A stretch of DNA of 64,000 bases from Pythium myriotylum (GCA_023091665.1 JALJCQ010000019.1:124001-188000); one strand, 5' to 3'; shown: positions 20,350 to 31,515, counted from the first letter of the stretch. The notes: generated from the sequence alone by a model not told the origin. Program-made: numbers and translations.

Positions 20350-21813
20350 AGAGGCGAGTACGGAGCCGAATAGAGGCGCGGTCACCGAAGCGATCAGTCT
20401 GGCGGAATGTCTCAATCATGAAGAGGCCGAAGTGATCAGTCTGGTCCAGGGCAGAGCGGGAGCAACTGAAGTGAACAGTCTGGCGGATGAGCGAGCGTTT
20501 TCACAGGTTTGCATGCTGGACGGACCTCTCCCTGAAGATCTGGATCAGTCGAAGTTTGCAAGAGAAGTCTACGTCCATGAAGGGGTAGAGATGTCAGTTG
20601 AGAGCATGAGAGAGCAGATTGCGTTGCTACCTGAGTTTGACGAGGCCCCACTGGGGGAAGTCGACATGGGTGAAGCTGACATCGGCGACGAGGAGACGAC
20701 GGCCGAGGAGATTGAAATGATCAGAGAAACGTTGGAAGCAAGGTCCGCTAGCTTTATTAGCTCCGGGAACGCTCTACCGCCGACAGCGAAAGGAGTCGTG
20801 TGTGACGTGGACGTCGGGGACGCGAAGCCGATCGCTCAAGCCGCGAGACGAGTGCCGCCGCACCTGCGGGGAAGATTGTATGAGTTACTGCGTGGCCTTC
20901 TCCGACAAGGTTTGATAAGATATTCGAACTCACCGTGGGCATCACCGATCGTCATTGTGCTGAAGAAGAACGGGAAAGACATCCGCCTTTGCATCGACTA
21001 TCGCCTGGTGAATGGACTAACGAAGCTGATGGTGTACGCGATGCCACTGATAGACGACTTGCTCGACAATTTTGAAGGAATCATGTGGTTTTGCTCCTTG
21101 GATAATGCGAGTGGATTCTGGGCTGTACCTCTAACGGTCCGCGCGCGACTTGTGACTGCTTTTATCTGCCCGCTCGGACACTTCGAATGGACGAGGATGC
21201 CTCAAGGGTTGAAGAATGCTCCACAGATCTACCAGCGCATGATTGATAACGCGCTGTGGAGCATGGTGAGGCGACTCAGCAACCGTGATGTGAGATTCAA
21301 GGCTGTCGGGTGGACGGAGGAGTTAGATGACATGGAGGCCCAGCGAGAGAAAGAGCGCATCGACATTGACGTACCGCTGAAGCGAGATGTATTTCATCGA
21401 GGTGAACCACAAGAGTCGGATGTGTTGCCGGTGATCAAGCGTCGATCATACATCGACGATATCACCTTTGGGGCGACGACGTGGTCGGAGATGAACGTGA
21501 TGCTACAGTGTCTGCTCGACGCATTTCAATACTGGGGAGTGACGTGAGCTTGCGGAAGAGTTCGTTTGGGAAGAAGTCAGTTGAGTTCCTCAGTCACGTG
21601 GTCTCGCGAGAAGGGTTGATGAGCGCCCCAAGAAACCTCGAGTCGATCAAGCAGATGCCGTTTCCGTCGACGCAGAAAGGGTTGCAGCGATTCATCGACA
21701 GCCTGATTTATTACCACAAGTTTATCAGCAACTTCGCGACTTATGCGGCAATCCTGTATGAGGTCACTGACCTGAGACTGAGAGGTGGGAGCCAACTTGA
21801 TCATGCAAAGTGA
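20282..21813 (+). pseudogene. Family A reverse transcriptase
   Basis: The RT domain starts near VPPHLRGRLYELL and has SPWASPIVIVLKKNG, RLCIDYRLVNG, the first catalytic Asp in WFCSLDNASGFW, RMPQGLKNAPQIYQ and the palm YIDD at 21,449-21,460. A charged insertion of about 60 residues lies between NALWSMVRRL and SYIDD, a layout typical of oomycete gypsy elements as I know them. The frame stops at 21,547; the thumb and connection (FLSHVVSREGLMSAPRNL) continue in another frame to about 21,813, so at least one frameshift and one stop inactivate it. Confidence 0.85.
20387..20483 (+). repeat. Motif cluster at the protease-RT boundary (3 copies)
   Basis: Copies start at 20,387 (one C for T change), 20,429 and 20,468 (AAC variant). 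All three are in the RT frame and encode EAISL, EVISL and EVNSL. Confidence 0.93.
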
Positions 21814-22843
21814 GCCTTCGAAGAACTGAAGATGAAGCTATGCGACGCGCCTCTTCTGCGCCATGTTGAGCGCGGACGAGAGCTTGTTGTAGTGCACGAA
21901 CAAGTGGGCTTTCAGAGCATCAGTTTGCCAAGAGCACAACAGGATTCTACATCCAGTTCGATTTGTGAGTAAAGTCTTCAAGGATGCAGAGACTCGATAT
22001 ACGCCTGCAGAACACGAAGTGTTAGCTCTGCTAAAGACGCTCCACGTCGCGAGTCACTACTCGCTCGGCCAACCGATTGTAATGTACGCGAGATACTCTA
22101 CCATGAAGTGGGTCTTCACGTCGAAGAGTTTGATCGGTCGTACCATTCAGTGGGCCGCCATGTTGTCGCCATGGAACTTGACAATTATACGAAGCGATGA
22201 AACTCCCGCTGGCTTGATGGCAGTGTTGGCAGCATCAATAACCCCTGCAGAACAGATGGATGCAATACTCGAAGAAATCGCGCCGATGAAGGCAATTAAA
22301 GATATACCAGTCATTCGACCCTTCCCTGATCTTCGAAGAAATACAGACGGATACGTGCTCACGTTCGATGGGGCAGTCAAGTTGAAGGATACCCGGTCTG
22401 GCACGTTTGGTATGATCCTATGGAAACTGCCTGAGTGGAAGGTGGTTGCCGCGGAATATGATGTGAAGGAAGGGATTGCCGTGAACGACAGTGAATATCA
22501 CGGCCTGCTCGGCGCACTGGAACTGGCAACGACGCGGGGTATCAAGGAGGTGCTCGTGTGTGGCGACTCCCGCCTGGTGATCGGGCAGATAAACGGTGAC
22601 CTTCGGTGCAATCAAGCGTCGCTACAAGTCTGGTTGAATCGGGCGAAAGAGCTGCTCACCTTGTTCGACAGCGTGAGTTTCATTCACATCGCGCGTAAGT
22701 ACAACCAGGCGGCAGACTTCCTCACCAGAGAGGCCATGCGATCCCAGTCGAGGGGCGCAGTCACTGATGATGCGCTATGCGCGCTTGCACGACTTGGAGC
22801 TTTTGAATACTCTCCCGGAGCTGTTGTACCGTGTGGACCATGA
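21814..22843 (+). pseudogene. Family A tandem RNase H domains (gypsy RNH plus second RNH)
   Basis: After the thumb comes a degraded first RNase H. Its recognisable part is RYTPAEHEVLALLKTLHV and IVMYARYSTMKWV, with the usual Asp of the latter motif not seen. From about 22,345 a second, complete RNase H-like domain follows. Its candidate catalytic acids are in TFDGAVK, NDSEYHGLLGA, VCGDSRLV and NQAADFLTREA. A dual RNase H layout of this kind is known from plant Tat/Ogre and some oomycete gypsy elements. The frame is broken at 21,811 by a stop. Confidence 0.75.
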
Positions 22844-24149
22844 ACACGTGTGCGAAGGAAAGCCGGAGGCGGAACCGGGGGCCACTATAATGGTAAGGCG
22901 AGTTGATCAGTCTGGCCACAAGGTCGAGCCAAATTCAGCGCAACTGATCAGTCTGGAGTCGACTACCACCCGCGCAGAGCCAAGTGAACAGTCTGGTGAA
23001 GAATCGCAGTCAGTGTTGGACGAGATGAATGGACTCGCGCCAGTCAGAGTGGTGAGCGGGAGCCATATGGCGGGATTGCATGACGGTCCGAGCTGCGAAG
23101 TGTTTGTTGTCGACACGAGAAAGCGGACGAGGTCGAAGAAGGAGAGCCACTCGAAGAGGCAAAAAGAAGGGTCGAACGCAGCTGACATTGGGACATTCGA
23201 GGATGATGGATCGAAGCCGGCCAAAGAATGGACACCATTGCATGTGAGTGGGGAGATGCTAAGTCAAGCCCAGGTGGAGAGGTTCCGACGCGTGGCGACA
23301 GCGCAACGCCGAGATGAATGGTGCAAGCAGGTAATCGCGTATCTCGAGGGCAATGAGGATGAGTTCTCTTCGTCGACTGCGCTCAAGCGCGTAGCGCGGA
23401 TCGCTGTCCTATATGTGCTCGACTCAGATGGGGTGTTGTACTACTCCCCTCAAGGAGAGAAATCGGAGGCTTTGAAGATGCGACTGGTAGTGTCGGACAT
23501 TCTACAGAAAGATTTATTATGCGCCTATCATGAAGAACTCGGGGCCGGTGCACACCAAGGTGTGGGGCGTGTGTTCGAGCGAATGCGCCGTCTATACTAT
23601 TGGAGAGGCATGTATGCAGATGTAGAATGGTACGTTGCCTCGTGGGAAGACTGCGCCACTGCGAAGGGCAAGCCCCGATACAAAGGTCGGTCCAGTGGCA
23701 ATATTGACGCGACCAGACCATTTCAGGTGCTCGCTATGGATTTCGAGATCCCTCTCCCCAAGACGTACAACGGAAATGAAGCCATGCTCTGTTGCATTTG
23801 CCTCTTCTCAGGTTTTGTGATTCTTATTCCGATGGCCGACACGACAGCGCAATCCGTTGCAGAGGCGTATTTGAGTGGGGTGTTCAAGCGATTTGGGGCC
23901 CAGGAAATGATTCGACACGACCGCGACCCGCGCTTCATGAGTTCTGTGTTCAAGCGATTCAACCGCATGATGAATCAGAAGCAGCCCCCGACACTAGCTT
24001 ATCGACCGCAAGCGAATGGAAAACAGAAACGTTCTGTGCAGACTGTGGTGAGGGCGATCAAGTGCTATATTGCTGGTGCGGAGCAGAAGGACTGGGATGA
24101 ATATGTTCAGCAGCTTGAGTTGGCCCTCAACACGTCAGTGGGTCTATAG
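22767..24149 (+). pseudogene. Family A integrase, catalytically damaged
   Basis: The N-terminal zinc-binding region keeps its two His (YHEELGAGAHQG) but only one of the two Cys (SWEDCATAKG). The core shows Asp in LAMDFEIPL and Asp in RHDRDPRFMS. At the expected Glu position the sequence is PQANGKQKRS with Lys, so the DDE triad is broken. Before the integrase proper lies a charged linker with the motif cluster. A stop at 24,147 ends the frame; the sequence resembles integrase connection beyond it. The product would not integrate DNA. Confidence 0.8.
22900..22996 (+). repeat. Motif cluster at the RNase H-integrase boundary (3 copies)
   Basis: Copies start at 22,900, 22,941 and 22,981. The middle one is read as QLISLE; the outer two fall in another phase (VDQSG and SEQSG). 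Confidence 0.92.
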
Positions 24150-24912
24150 CACAAGCAGACTAGTTTTTACCTGGTGCATGGCTGGGATGCACGAACGCAA
24201 CTAGAAGCAGCGATTCCCCCCAAGGATGGCACACTCAAGGAACGAAATGCACTTGAATGGCGGCAAAAAATTGCAAAGCAGCATGAACAAGCTCAAGCGC
24301 ACGCCGAATTTATTCAGCAGAAATTAATGGAAGAACGTGCGAGGTAGAACAACGTGCAGGCCGACGAGAATCTGCAGTCGATAGTGAGAACAGAGTATCA
24401 GCCAGGTGAGCTTGTGTGGCTGTATCACGTTTTGGTCAAGGAAGGGCTCGTAAGGAAGCTATCGCACCTGTGGCATGGTCCATTTCAGATAGAAGAGCGT
24501 GTCAGTGAGTCGGTGTACAAGCTAAAGTTCGATCGGAGCGAGAGTCAAGTCATGCCGATGATCCATATCTCCCGGCTCAAGCCATTCGTTTCAAGGATGC
24601 GGAGGCCACGTGAAAAGGTTGAGAGCATTCAGGACCTCGAGTTGGACGAAGCTCTATTACCTGAGGATTCGTGGTACGAAGAAGGTGGTCGACTGCCGAT
24701 ATAAGGAGCGGACGAGGAACAGTAGACGAATGCGCGAGTACTTGATCAAATGGGTCGGTCACGAGGAGGCTACATGGGAGCCGGAAGAGAATCTACACTG
24801 CGACGCTCTGCTGTACGAGTTCGACGCAAGACGGGCATGGGAGAACCGCAAGGACGCCGCTCAAACTACTCATGAGGAAGAGGTCGATGAGAGTGATTCG
24901 AGTGACGAGTAG
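24150..24912 (+). pseudogene. Integrase C-terminus: GPY/F module and chromodomain
   Basis: The frame 24,354-24,704 carries HLWHGPFQIEERVSESVYKL, the GPY/F module of Ty3/gypsy integrases. A second frame from about 24,710 carries MREYLIKWVGHEEATWEPEENL, a chromodomain core with the conserved WVG and TWEP. This marks a chromovirus-type element, whose chromodomain can direct integration to modified chromatin. One frameshift separates the modules. The frame ends with an acidic tail at 24,912. Confidence 0.82.
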
Positions 24913-26247
24913 AGAGTGACCTGGCGAAGTGATCAGTCTGGTGTGAGAAGGTGCTCGGCGAAGGGACCAAGTGAACAGTCTGGTCGGAGCGAGGTCACAA
25001 GAGTGAGGGGACGAGACTGAAGGTGCGCGGCGAGGTGATGCGGAGCGCCGCGATTGAAGGAGAGACGTTGAGGAAGAAAAGACGGTGAGGAGAAGGAGAA
25101 GAAGAAAGAGCTGAATGAAGTACAGCTCTATAGCGACCTGACCCGGATCGAATACGTGGTAAGGTCAAGTTCTGGGGTTGAAAGGTGAATCGAACCCACT
25201 GTACAGCCCTGCGATGGAATCCGGCGCCGGGGGCCCAAGTTGGCTGCGGAATGCTGAGGTGCGGACCCGAGTTGGTTGCACAAGAAATCGCGAAGTTGAC
25301 ATGTGATGAACAAGTTTCAAGGAGCTACGTTTTGTGGTGATTGCATTCTGCCATGGGTATGCGGCGGATGCACCAAGATTTGATATTGTATTGTTGACAT
25401 GGAAGCTACAAGCCTTAGGCGGTGCCAGTGCACTGGGTTGACCGAAAAAGGCTACGTCTTGACACGGAGACTGTCCGGCGAGACGACAATTGAGGTGATG
25501 TGGCGGGCGAGGTGGCGAGTGAAGCGCATGTTCGGAATCTGGCTGTCTGATCAACTACCGGGTGAAGAACAGAAGCGAGCGCACGCACGTGTCAGCGAAA
25601 GTGGTGATCTGCTGTTGAGCCTGATCAGCGAAACAGTATACGAAGCGCGGACGTTGACCACCCCTGTCGTGGAAGCCTTAGAAAGAAATGAGAGAGTTAG
25701 GCGGACTCGGAGCGGATCGAACCCGCCGACAGAAACGAGCGAGTTGAGATGGCTTGACGCGGAATGAACCCACTAAGAAGCCGCGGCGTTGTCGAACTGA
25801 AGGGCTCCTTCGAGTGGATCATCTTGATGCGCCGGTTGAGAAGGATGATGTGACGCAGCTGAGAGAAGAGAGAGGAAGCGTGTGTGTATGTGCGAAGAAA
25901 ATGATGAAAATGAGGTGACTGATGACAAGCGAGATGTGATAGACGAGGAGGCCCGTGCGCCAGAGAGAAACGAAGCGGTATGGATGCCAGAGAGGAAGAG
26001 CGCACCTTTGTAGTGTGGCGCGGCCTGCGTTGATGACGTGAAGATGACTGGGGACGACTCAAACTCGTAGGGCGAAGCGCGGTGACGAATGGCGCCGGAG
26101 GCAAGAGACCTGTTTGGTTGATGAGTGGTACGACTTGGCTTTAAATACTGGCCCCAAGGAAAGCGAAGTGATCAGTCTGGCCAGGTTTGTTAGGGATCGG
26201 TCTGGTCGGTTTTGGTGAAGTGATCAGTCTGGTCACCGTGAGGGGAA
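24913..26247 (+). other. Family A region after the chromodomain, no recognised gene
   Basis: This 1.3-kb stretch contains four motif copies (24,926, 24,968, 26,165, 26,217) and a degenerate one near 26,195. An open frame of 122 residues (25,399-25,767) has no recognisable domain. The last bases, GAGGGGAA, look like a polypurine tract, but GGAA is explained better as the target duplication of the family B LTR. Confidence 0.6.
26244..26247 (+). other. GGAA target-site duplication (left)
   Basis: Its partner is TTCC at 34,582-34,585, beside the inverted family B LTR. Confidence 0.7.
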
Positions 26248-27277
26248 TGTGGTGAAGTGCCTCCGGTTTCGGGCAGCCCACCGTCACCAAGGCACTGCGA
26301 GGTATTGTGACGAAGCGACCCGGCGCTGTGGGCGACAGGGAGCATGCGAGGCGCCGCCGAGCGACTTAGACAGTTTCAGGTAGTCGATTGAAGAGATTAG
26401 TCTCGGCCTGGATTGATATGCCGGACCGGTCCGGTTCACTTGAACCGGTCCGGATTCTTGGCACCAGGTCCGGCTTTCCGACTTAGTGACGTGTCATAGT
26501 GACCCAGACGTTGTGACATTATCCATGTCACTATCGCGGGTCATTCGCAAGGTAGTCAGTCTAGCCAGTCTAGGACCCGGCTAAGTACGAGGGGCGACTT
26601 GCCTCACGTCCTACAATAATAGACTTTGAATTCTGCGGTCAAGTGCTCAAGTCGCTCGCCCTCCAAGACAAGAAACCGGACCCTCTTCGGGATCCCAGAC
26701 CCAGCAAGGTACGCTTGCTCGTGTTAGGCCTGCGCGTAGTGGATTTGGCTCTGGCTCGGGTGTGCATTGGTGTGTTGAGTGCTTGATTGTGTGAGTCTGG
26801 AGCAAAACTCCCGAGACTTTGTCTAAAGGGACTTGGTCAACTCCAAGGCCCCAAAGACACTCCATATTAGCGTGTGTAGTAGTTGCTCTGGCGGGAAGCC
26901 GGAGCATTTCATATTAAGGAAGGAGAGTGTGTGAGAGAAGTTGCGAGTATATTGATAGTTGGTTGAGCGAGGCTCTCTAACTCATATAATATATTCACCC
27001 CCCCCCCCCCCCCCCCCCCCCCCCCCGATTTTCCTGTGCTTGTTGGTCTTCTTGTGATCGCTTCTGGACCGATCGAAGTGGCTCTTATTCACTGGCTTCC
27101 AAAGAGCTGCGAAAGGGTACACAACGTGAGGGCGGAAAGCTAGCGAAAGCTTGAAGCCGATTTATTACTGTCTGAGTGCTAAACCCGACGCTACCCCTTC
27201 GTCGGAGTTTAGTGGGAGTGGAATAGAAAGGTCGCTAGCTTGCTACATACGCGGGCTTTTGAACCCACTTCATCACA
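26248..27277 (+). repeat. Family B LTR (1,030 bp, plus orientation)
   Basis: It starts TGTGGTGAAGTGCC and ends CTTCATCACA. It is followed by the same primer site as family A. It holds a C-run at 26,998-27,026 and a hairpin with CCGGTTCA/TGAACCGG arms near 26,431-26,448. Its inverted partner is 34,586-35,610, which differs mainly in homopolymer length. Confidence 0.9.
26998..27026 (+). repeat. Poly(C) run, 29 bp
   Basis: The inverted LTR copy has 24 G at 34,837-34,860. This length difference explains the 1,030 versus 1,025 bp LTR sizes. Confidence 0.95.
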
Positions 27278-27279
27278 AC

Positions 27280-27297
27280 TGGTGCGTATGCCAGGAG
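27280..27297 (+). other. Family B primer-binding site
   Basis: TGGTGCGTATGCCAGGAG, 2 nt after the LTR, is identical to the family A site. The ATG within it opens the following frame. Confidence 0.75.
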
Positions 27298-27746
27298 CCA
27301 GAATATCTACTTCCACATCGAGCGGTTCTGATATGATGCAGGCAGAAGCCCCCAGGGATGTTGACAAGCAACAGGAACCCGACTCCGGGTCGAAAACCGG
27401 AGTCATGGCCCACCAGCGCCAAGAAGCTGGCATGCGGCGCCAATCTGTGGTTGGCGCCAGCCGTCTGGGTCTCCCAGACGACTTTGAAGATGAAGTGAAG
27501 ACCGAAGATGGCGAAGAATATTTCAGCGGTCCCAAAACCAGCTCTTCAACCGATAATGTCACGGCGGTGCCCGTTACCAGTCAACCGGACACAGAGACTA
27601 CGTCGAAGAAGTCCCGGAGGTGCGGAAAGAGGGGTGTTCGCAAGAAGCATAGCACGCTAAAGAAGTCGGTCGATCCAGATTCGGTGAAAATGATCGAGTT
27701 CGTGTTATTCCCTATAAAAAAATATGGAATTACCAAAAACTGCTAA
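27288..27746 (+). pseudogene. Family B 5' ORF, truncated (152 aa)
   Basis: The ATG is inside the primer site. The product is hydrophilic, rich in Ser, Asp and Lys, with a basic stretch KKSRRCGKRGVRKK near the end, which would suit nucleic-acid binding. I recognise no domain. It is probably the N-terminal part of a Gag-like protein cut off by rearrangement, because no related sequence follows. Confidence 0.45.
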
Positions 27747-28169
27747 TAGCTTGCTACGACAACTCTTTATCCCTACAAATCTGGCACGATGGCGGACTTC
27801 GTCGCCCACATATACCAAGAGTTTCATGTCTTCATTTGATGCATAATTGTTCATTGTTTTCGTTCACAAGATGTACAATTTGGGCTCCGCTTGGAATTTG
27901 TGATGAGGCTCGCATCCACGATCGTATTTCGTTCGGCGCAGTTATCTCGTTGTGTGTAGTATTTTAGCTCAATGGGTGCTTTGTGTTACTGTGTGTGACG
28001 CGGGACTTTTGGTTAGTGTGATTTGCATTTGCGTGCGTGTAATGTGTAATGGGCCCACAGCCCATTACAAGAGAGTAGGTTCTATAAGAGAGAGTTGTCC
28101 CTCCCGTGTCTCTGATTGGTCAGAGACCAGTCTGTCTCGATAAGCATCAAGTCGACCGTGCGCAAAGAC
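27747..28169. other. Unassigned stretch with a GGGC hairpin
   Basis: No gene is seen. A perfect inverted repeat TGTAATGGGC...GCCCATTACA at 28,045-28,069 is followed by TATAAGAGAG. This may be the start of an LTR of another family, but no end was found. Confidence 0.35.
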
Positions 28170-28340
28170 TCTCTACGTTCCCAGTCGCGCCCGCAGATCG
28201 GCTTGTGCGATATCTTGGTGGGCAAATCTCTACCATCCTCCGATCCGACGCGATTTGGGACCTTACTATCCAGCAAATACAAGCGAGACTGCATCTCGCG
28301 TCGATCAAGTCAACCGATATCCTGCAGAGGGTCCACATCT
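28170..28340 (+). pseudogene. LINE reverse transcriptase fragment (N-terminal side)
   Basis: The plus strand encodes RLVRYLGGQISTIL and QARLHLASIKSTDILQRVHI, matching the YLG region and following helix of LINE RTs. It ends at ATCT (28,337-28,340), the complement of the AGAT at 15,398. Joining it to 15,243-15,397 gives a continuous LINE frame. The two halves are now 13 kb apart and in opposite orientation. Confidence 0.6.
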
Positions 28341-29081
28341 TGTCGTGTGGCAGAATCAAAAACGGGCACCTGGAGTACGTAGGCTCGCTCTTGAGTCACC
28401 GACGGCAACAATATTCTCAGGAAAGGGGTGGATCTTGCGTGCTTCGAACACTCGCTTCAGACCCGGATATCACAACTTCTTTGAAGCGGAGGCCCGGAAC
28501 TCTGACACGACACTACAACTAGACCCTCACAAGTCTAGAGGCAGCGAGAAAGAACGGCTTGGAGACGATGGAGCTCCTGGAGAACTCCTACGGGAAAATT
28601 GGCAGGAAGCGCAGGCAAAACCACCAGGCCCTCGGCCAGACTGATCACTTCGAAACTCTTAGTAACTTCCTCGAGATACTGACGGGCTACTGTTGAGGGG
28701 GAATCAGGGGGCTTCTGCGAGAAGGAGGAAAAATTTTGGACTGACTCCCACGGAATTAGCGGCGGAGAATCGCCTCGCTTCCGTGGGTTATTGGATGGCA
28801 AGCACCCATTCCTACCTACTGAAATCTGTCAAATATAAGGTTCCTACTCCTACTGTTTTTGTGTGAGGCTTCTGAATAAAGAGAAACACGATAACTTGTA
28901 CCGCCGAATCTGGAATACGGAATCTTGACCTGGACGCCAGACTGTTCACTTCGTCTTGACTTGGGTGCTAAGGTACGCCAGACTGATCACTTCCTTGGGA
29001 CTTGGTCACGTACACCTTCACTTGACTGGTCGCCTCATGCTCGCAGAGCTCATGTTCATGGAATCGGGGCGCTATACCACA
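28341..29081 (-). repeat. Family A 3' LTR (741 bp, minus orientation)
   Basis: It is the inverted partner of 15,402-17,307. It starts (minus strand) TGTGGTATAGCG after a polypurine-like GCAGGGGACGG and ends CACACGACA next to AGAT. It lacks the Tc1 and one 52-bp motif unit. Motif copies lie at 28,636, 28,937 and 28,978. Confidence 0.9.
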
Positions 29082-29142
29082 GCCGTCCCCTGCGAAGCTC
29101 CAGCACCGCGGAGGAGAGCGAGCACACCTGGGTCACCCTTCT

Positions 29143-31515
29143 TTACAGCAGCACTGCGTCTTGGGCGTCGCCAATGACTCTCGAGTCGTTAGCGCTGGCC
29201 AGCTTCCTCATGTGGTCCTTGTCTTTCAGCACAGCGCCAGCTTCCTCTGGTGTCCATCTTGATCTCCCGTACGTGATCCTCATGTCGATCGCTTGTTGGC
29301 GGAATTTCGCCCACGTGCTATCTTGAGCGAGAGTCTGGTCATCCGCGAGAACGAACATGTATTCCTTGGCACGACTCAGGGACACCAGCAATCGCGAGGG
29401 ATTATTCTTCAAGAATCCCATTTTCACATGGCGCACCATCGAGGTGATCGTGATGTCAGCTTCACACCCTTGGCTCGAGTCCACAGTCTTTACTTCCACG
29501 TCTAGAAAATTCTCGTAGAGATTTTTCCACTGCAGAGCGTCTTCCTTTAGTCTCTTGACTTGCTCCGCGTAGGGGGAGATAACTAGGATACTCTTGCGCC
29601 ACACCCTATGCGTCATCTTGGATTGCAGTTTGAGTTGCGCCTTGATCCGCAAGATCAGTTCCATCACCAGCGCTTGTTCGATCACATTCACGAACTTCTC
29701 CTCACTCGCAGATTTCCGTCGGCCGTCGGGGTGAAAACCTTCGTTGCCTGAGTCGAGCCATATTGCGGACGGTCCTCGAGGCAGGGGCGGTCCGTTCTCG
29801 ACTCCATCCCTAGACCAACTTGCGTCATCCTGCAGAGGCGGTAGCAGCATCCCAACCAGATATCCTGCAGTGTTGCTGATAGCGGAGCGCAGCGGGTAGT
29901 CGTAAAAGGGTTGCAATAGTGTCACTAAATCTGGTCCACACCGAAAAATGTCCTCCGTCGTTAGCCCCGGGAACTTCATGCCGTAAGATGCGTAGCAATG
30001 TTCGAACGTGTGGAACACACACCAATTGAGCTTGTGCCGTCTCTCATCGCCGGGGAACCTCTCAGCGAAGTTTGTCGGTAGCGAGCTGTGCCCCCGCAGC
30101 TGGTTGGGGTCCCCTGCTAGTAACAGCGTGTGCGTACCTTCGCGAAGAGCTTGGATCACCGCGGCTCCCGCAACCTGTGCGCCTTCGTCGATGATCACCA
30201 CGTGATTCGCTGGATACCGATATTTCGCACTTCCCATCGTCGCTAATGTGGCGACAAGAACCTTCGCTCGAGCTAGCAAATGGTCTTCGTACTTCTTCAT
30301 TTCGGGTGCCACCATGTCGGGCCGGTCAGGGTATATCCGTTCTATTAACACCCGTCTTTTCTTCATGAGTTCGTCGAGGTAGATCCCTGCAAACTCCTGC
30401 ATGTGAGCATCACACTTCCCAAGCCTCAATATTTCGTCTTCGGGCACTAGGTTCTTCTGCCGGAGTCGTCGGAGGTCCTCATCAATCGCGGCGTTCGTTT
30501 CTGACACGACTGCAATCACTCCTTGGAGCACGCCTCACGGTGGACGGATATCACGCGTGTCAATGTCGTCGTCTTGCCGCAGCCAAACGGGCCTCGTACT
30601 AACATGATGCCAGTCTTCGTAACGAACTCCTCGACCACTCCCATTTGGCTTGGTCTCAAGAATAGCGACTTCGTCCACATCCTCACTTTCTTCGCTCGGG
30701 TCTGTTGGGGTCGCGGACGTTCCTTCTGATGCATGTCCCGCATGGCAAGCGCTGTGACGAGCGGCGCAGGTCGCGGTGCCGCTTGGTCTATCGCCAGGAA
30801 ACGTCGCACGTAGTTCAATAAACTTGTCATCGGGACCCACATTAAATCGAGTCTGCTTGGTTGGGCTGACGTGATACTCGCGTTCGTGACTATAAACCAC
30901 CGGGATCCAGATCTCATCAACACCCCGCGGCCCAATACTTGACGCTCATGTAAATATCTCTCGCCTGCCACCACCGCACCGTAATCCCATGGCGAGAGCT
31001 GCGCTTCGCAGACTTGCTGATCCGTAGTCATGTCCAGAGAGAGGTATAATGTGGTCATCGAGCACAATAACGGGTGAAGATGGATCACCGATCTTGCTCC
31101 ATCGCTCCCTTGTTCGTCACCTTCGCTTCCACCGCCAGGCCACTCTTCTGACATCTGATTAGTCATCGATCCCCCTGAGAGCCTCAGCCGGACACACTTC
31201 CCATCTCGCTTGATGGGTGGCAAGTCGGGGCCTTCAGTGGCGTAGAGCATCTCGAGATGCGCCGCAAGCGCGCCCGCCAGCAGATAGTCTCCCACGCTCG
31301 TGAAGTAGTCGAAGTTGACCCGTCGCATCTTGAAATATCGCCTGTCTACACTCGCCTTCATACTGGAAATGCGGGCGGTTCACATCGTACGCTAAGCAGC
31401 AGTCTTTGTTCCGGCACTCTCCGTATTTGTCTGTCCACATCTCCCTCAAGAATATTGTGTGCGATTCTTCGCCGCGCGAGAGGATTGTTCCGGCCAGCAT
31501 CAATTCCCTCGACAA
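29143..31515 (-). pseudogene. SF1 (Upf1-like) helicase carried by family A
   Basis: Superfamily 1 helicase motifs occur in order over three overlapping frames. These are Walker A RGPFGCGKTTTLTR (about 30,560-30,600), VIAVVSETNAAIDEDL (motif Ia-like), Walker B VVIIDEGAQVAG (about 30,170-30,205), LLLAGDPNQLRG (motif III), DSSQGCEADITITSMVR (motif V region) and LLVSLSRAKEYMFVLAD (motif VI). The order and the QG.EAD and SRA signatures fit Upf1/SMG2-type ATP-dependent RNA/DNA helicases. A Cys-rich stretch (ECRNKDCC) lies N-terminal to it. A frameshift near 30,520 separates motif I from Ia, and another at the poly(G) run, so this copy is broken. I infer a role in element RNA or cDNA handling. Confidence 0.78.

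Larger units (their letters stand above)
15402..26247 (+). mobile_element. Family A giant gypsy (chromovirus-like), left half
   Basis: This part holds the 5' LTR, primer site, a 173-residue ORF, Gag, protease, RT, two RNase H domains, integrase, GPY/F and chromodomain, then 1.3 kb without a recognised gene. It ends at GGAA next to a family B LTR. The continuation is 34,581 down to 28,341 on the minus strand. That half shares the 16-nt motif and has matching GGAA and AGAT duplications. Several frameshifts and stops show this copy is decayed. Confidence 0.82.

Noticed and set aside
22767..23260. Charged region before the integrase as a separate gene
   Set aside because: It is continuous in frame with the integrase, contains the motif cluster and fits a polyprotein linker.
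26240..26247. GAGGGGAA before the family B LTR as the PPT of the left gypsy half
   Set aside because: If so, the element would have a family A 5' LTR and a family B 3' LTR. The matching GGAA at 34,582-34,585 explains the bases better as a target duplication.
26647..26907. 86-codon ORF present in both family B LTRs (also 34,951-35,211)
   Set aside because: Identity simply reflects the repeated LTR; there is no protein feature and no reason for a coding role.
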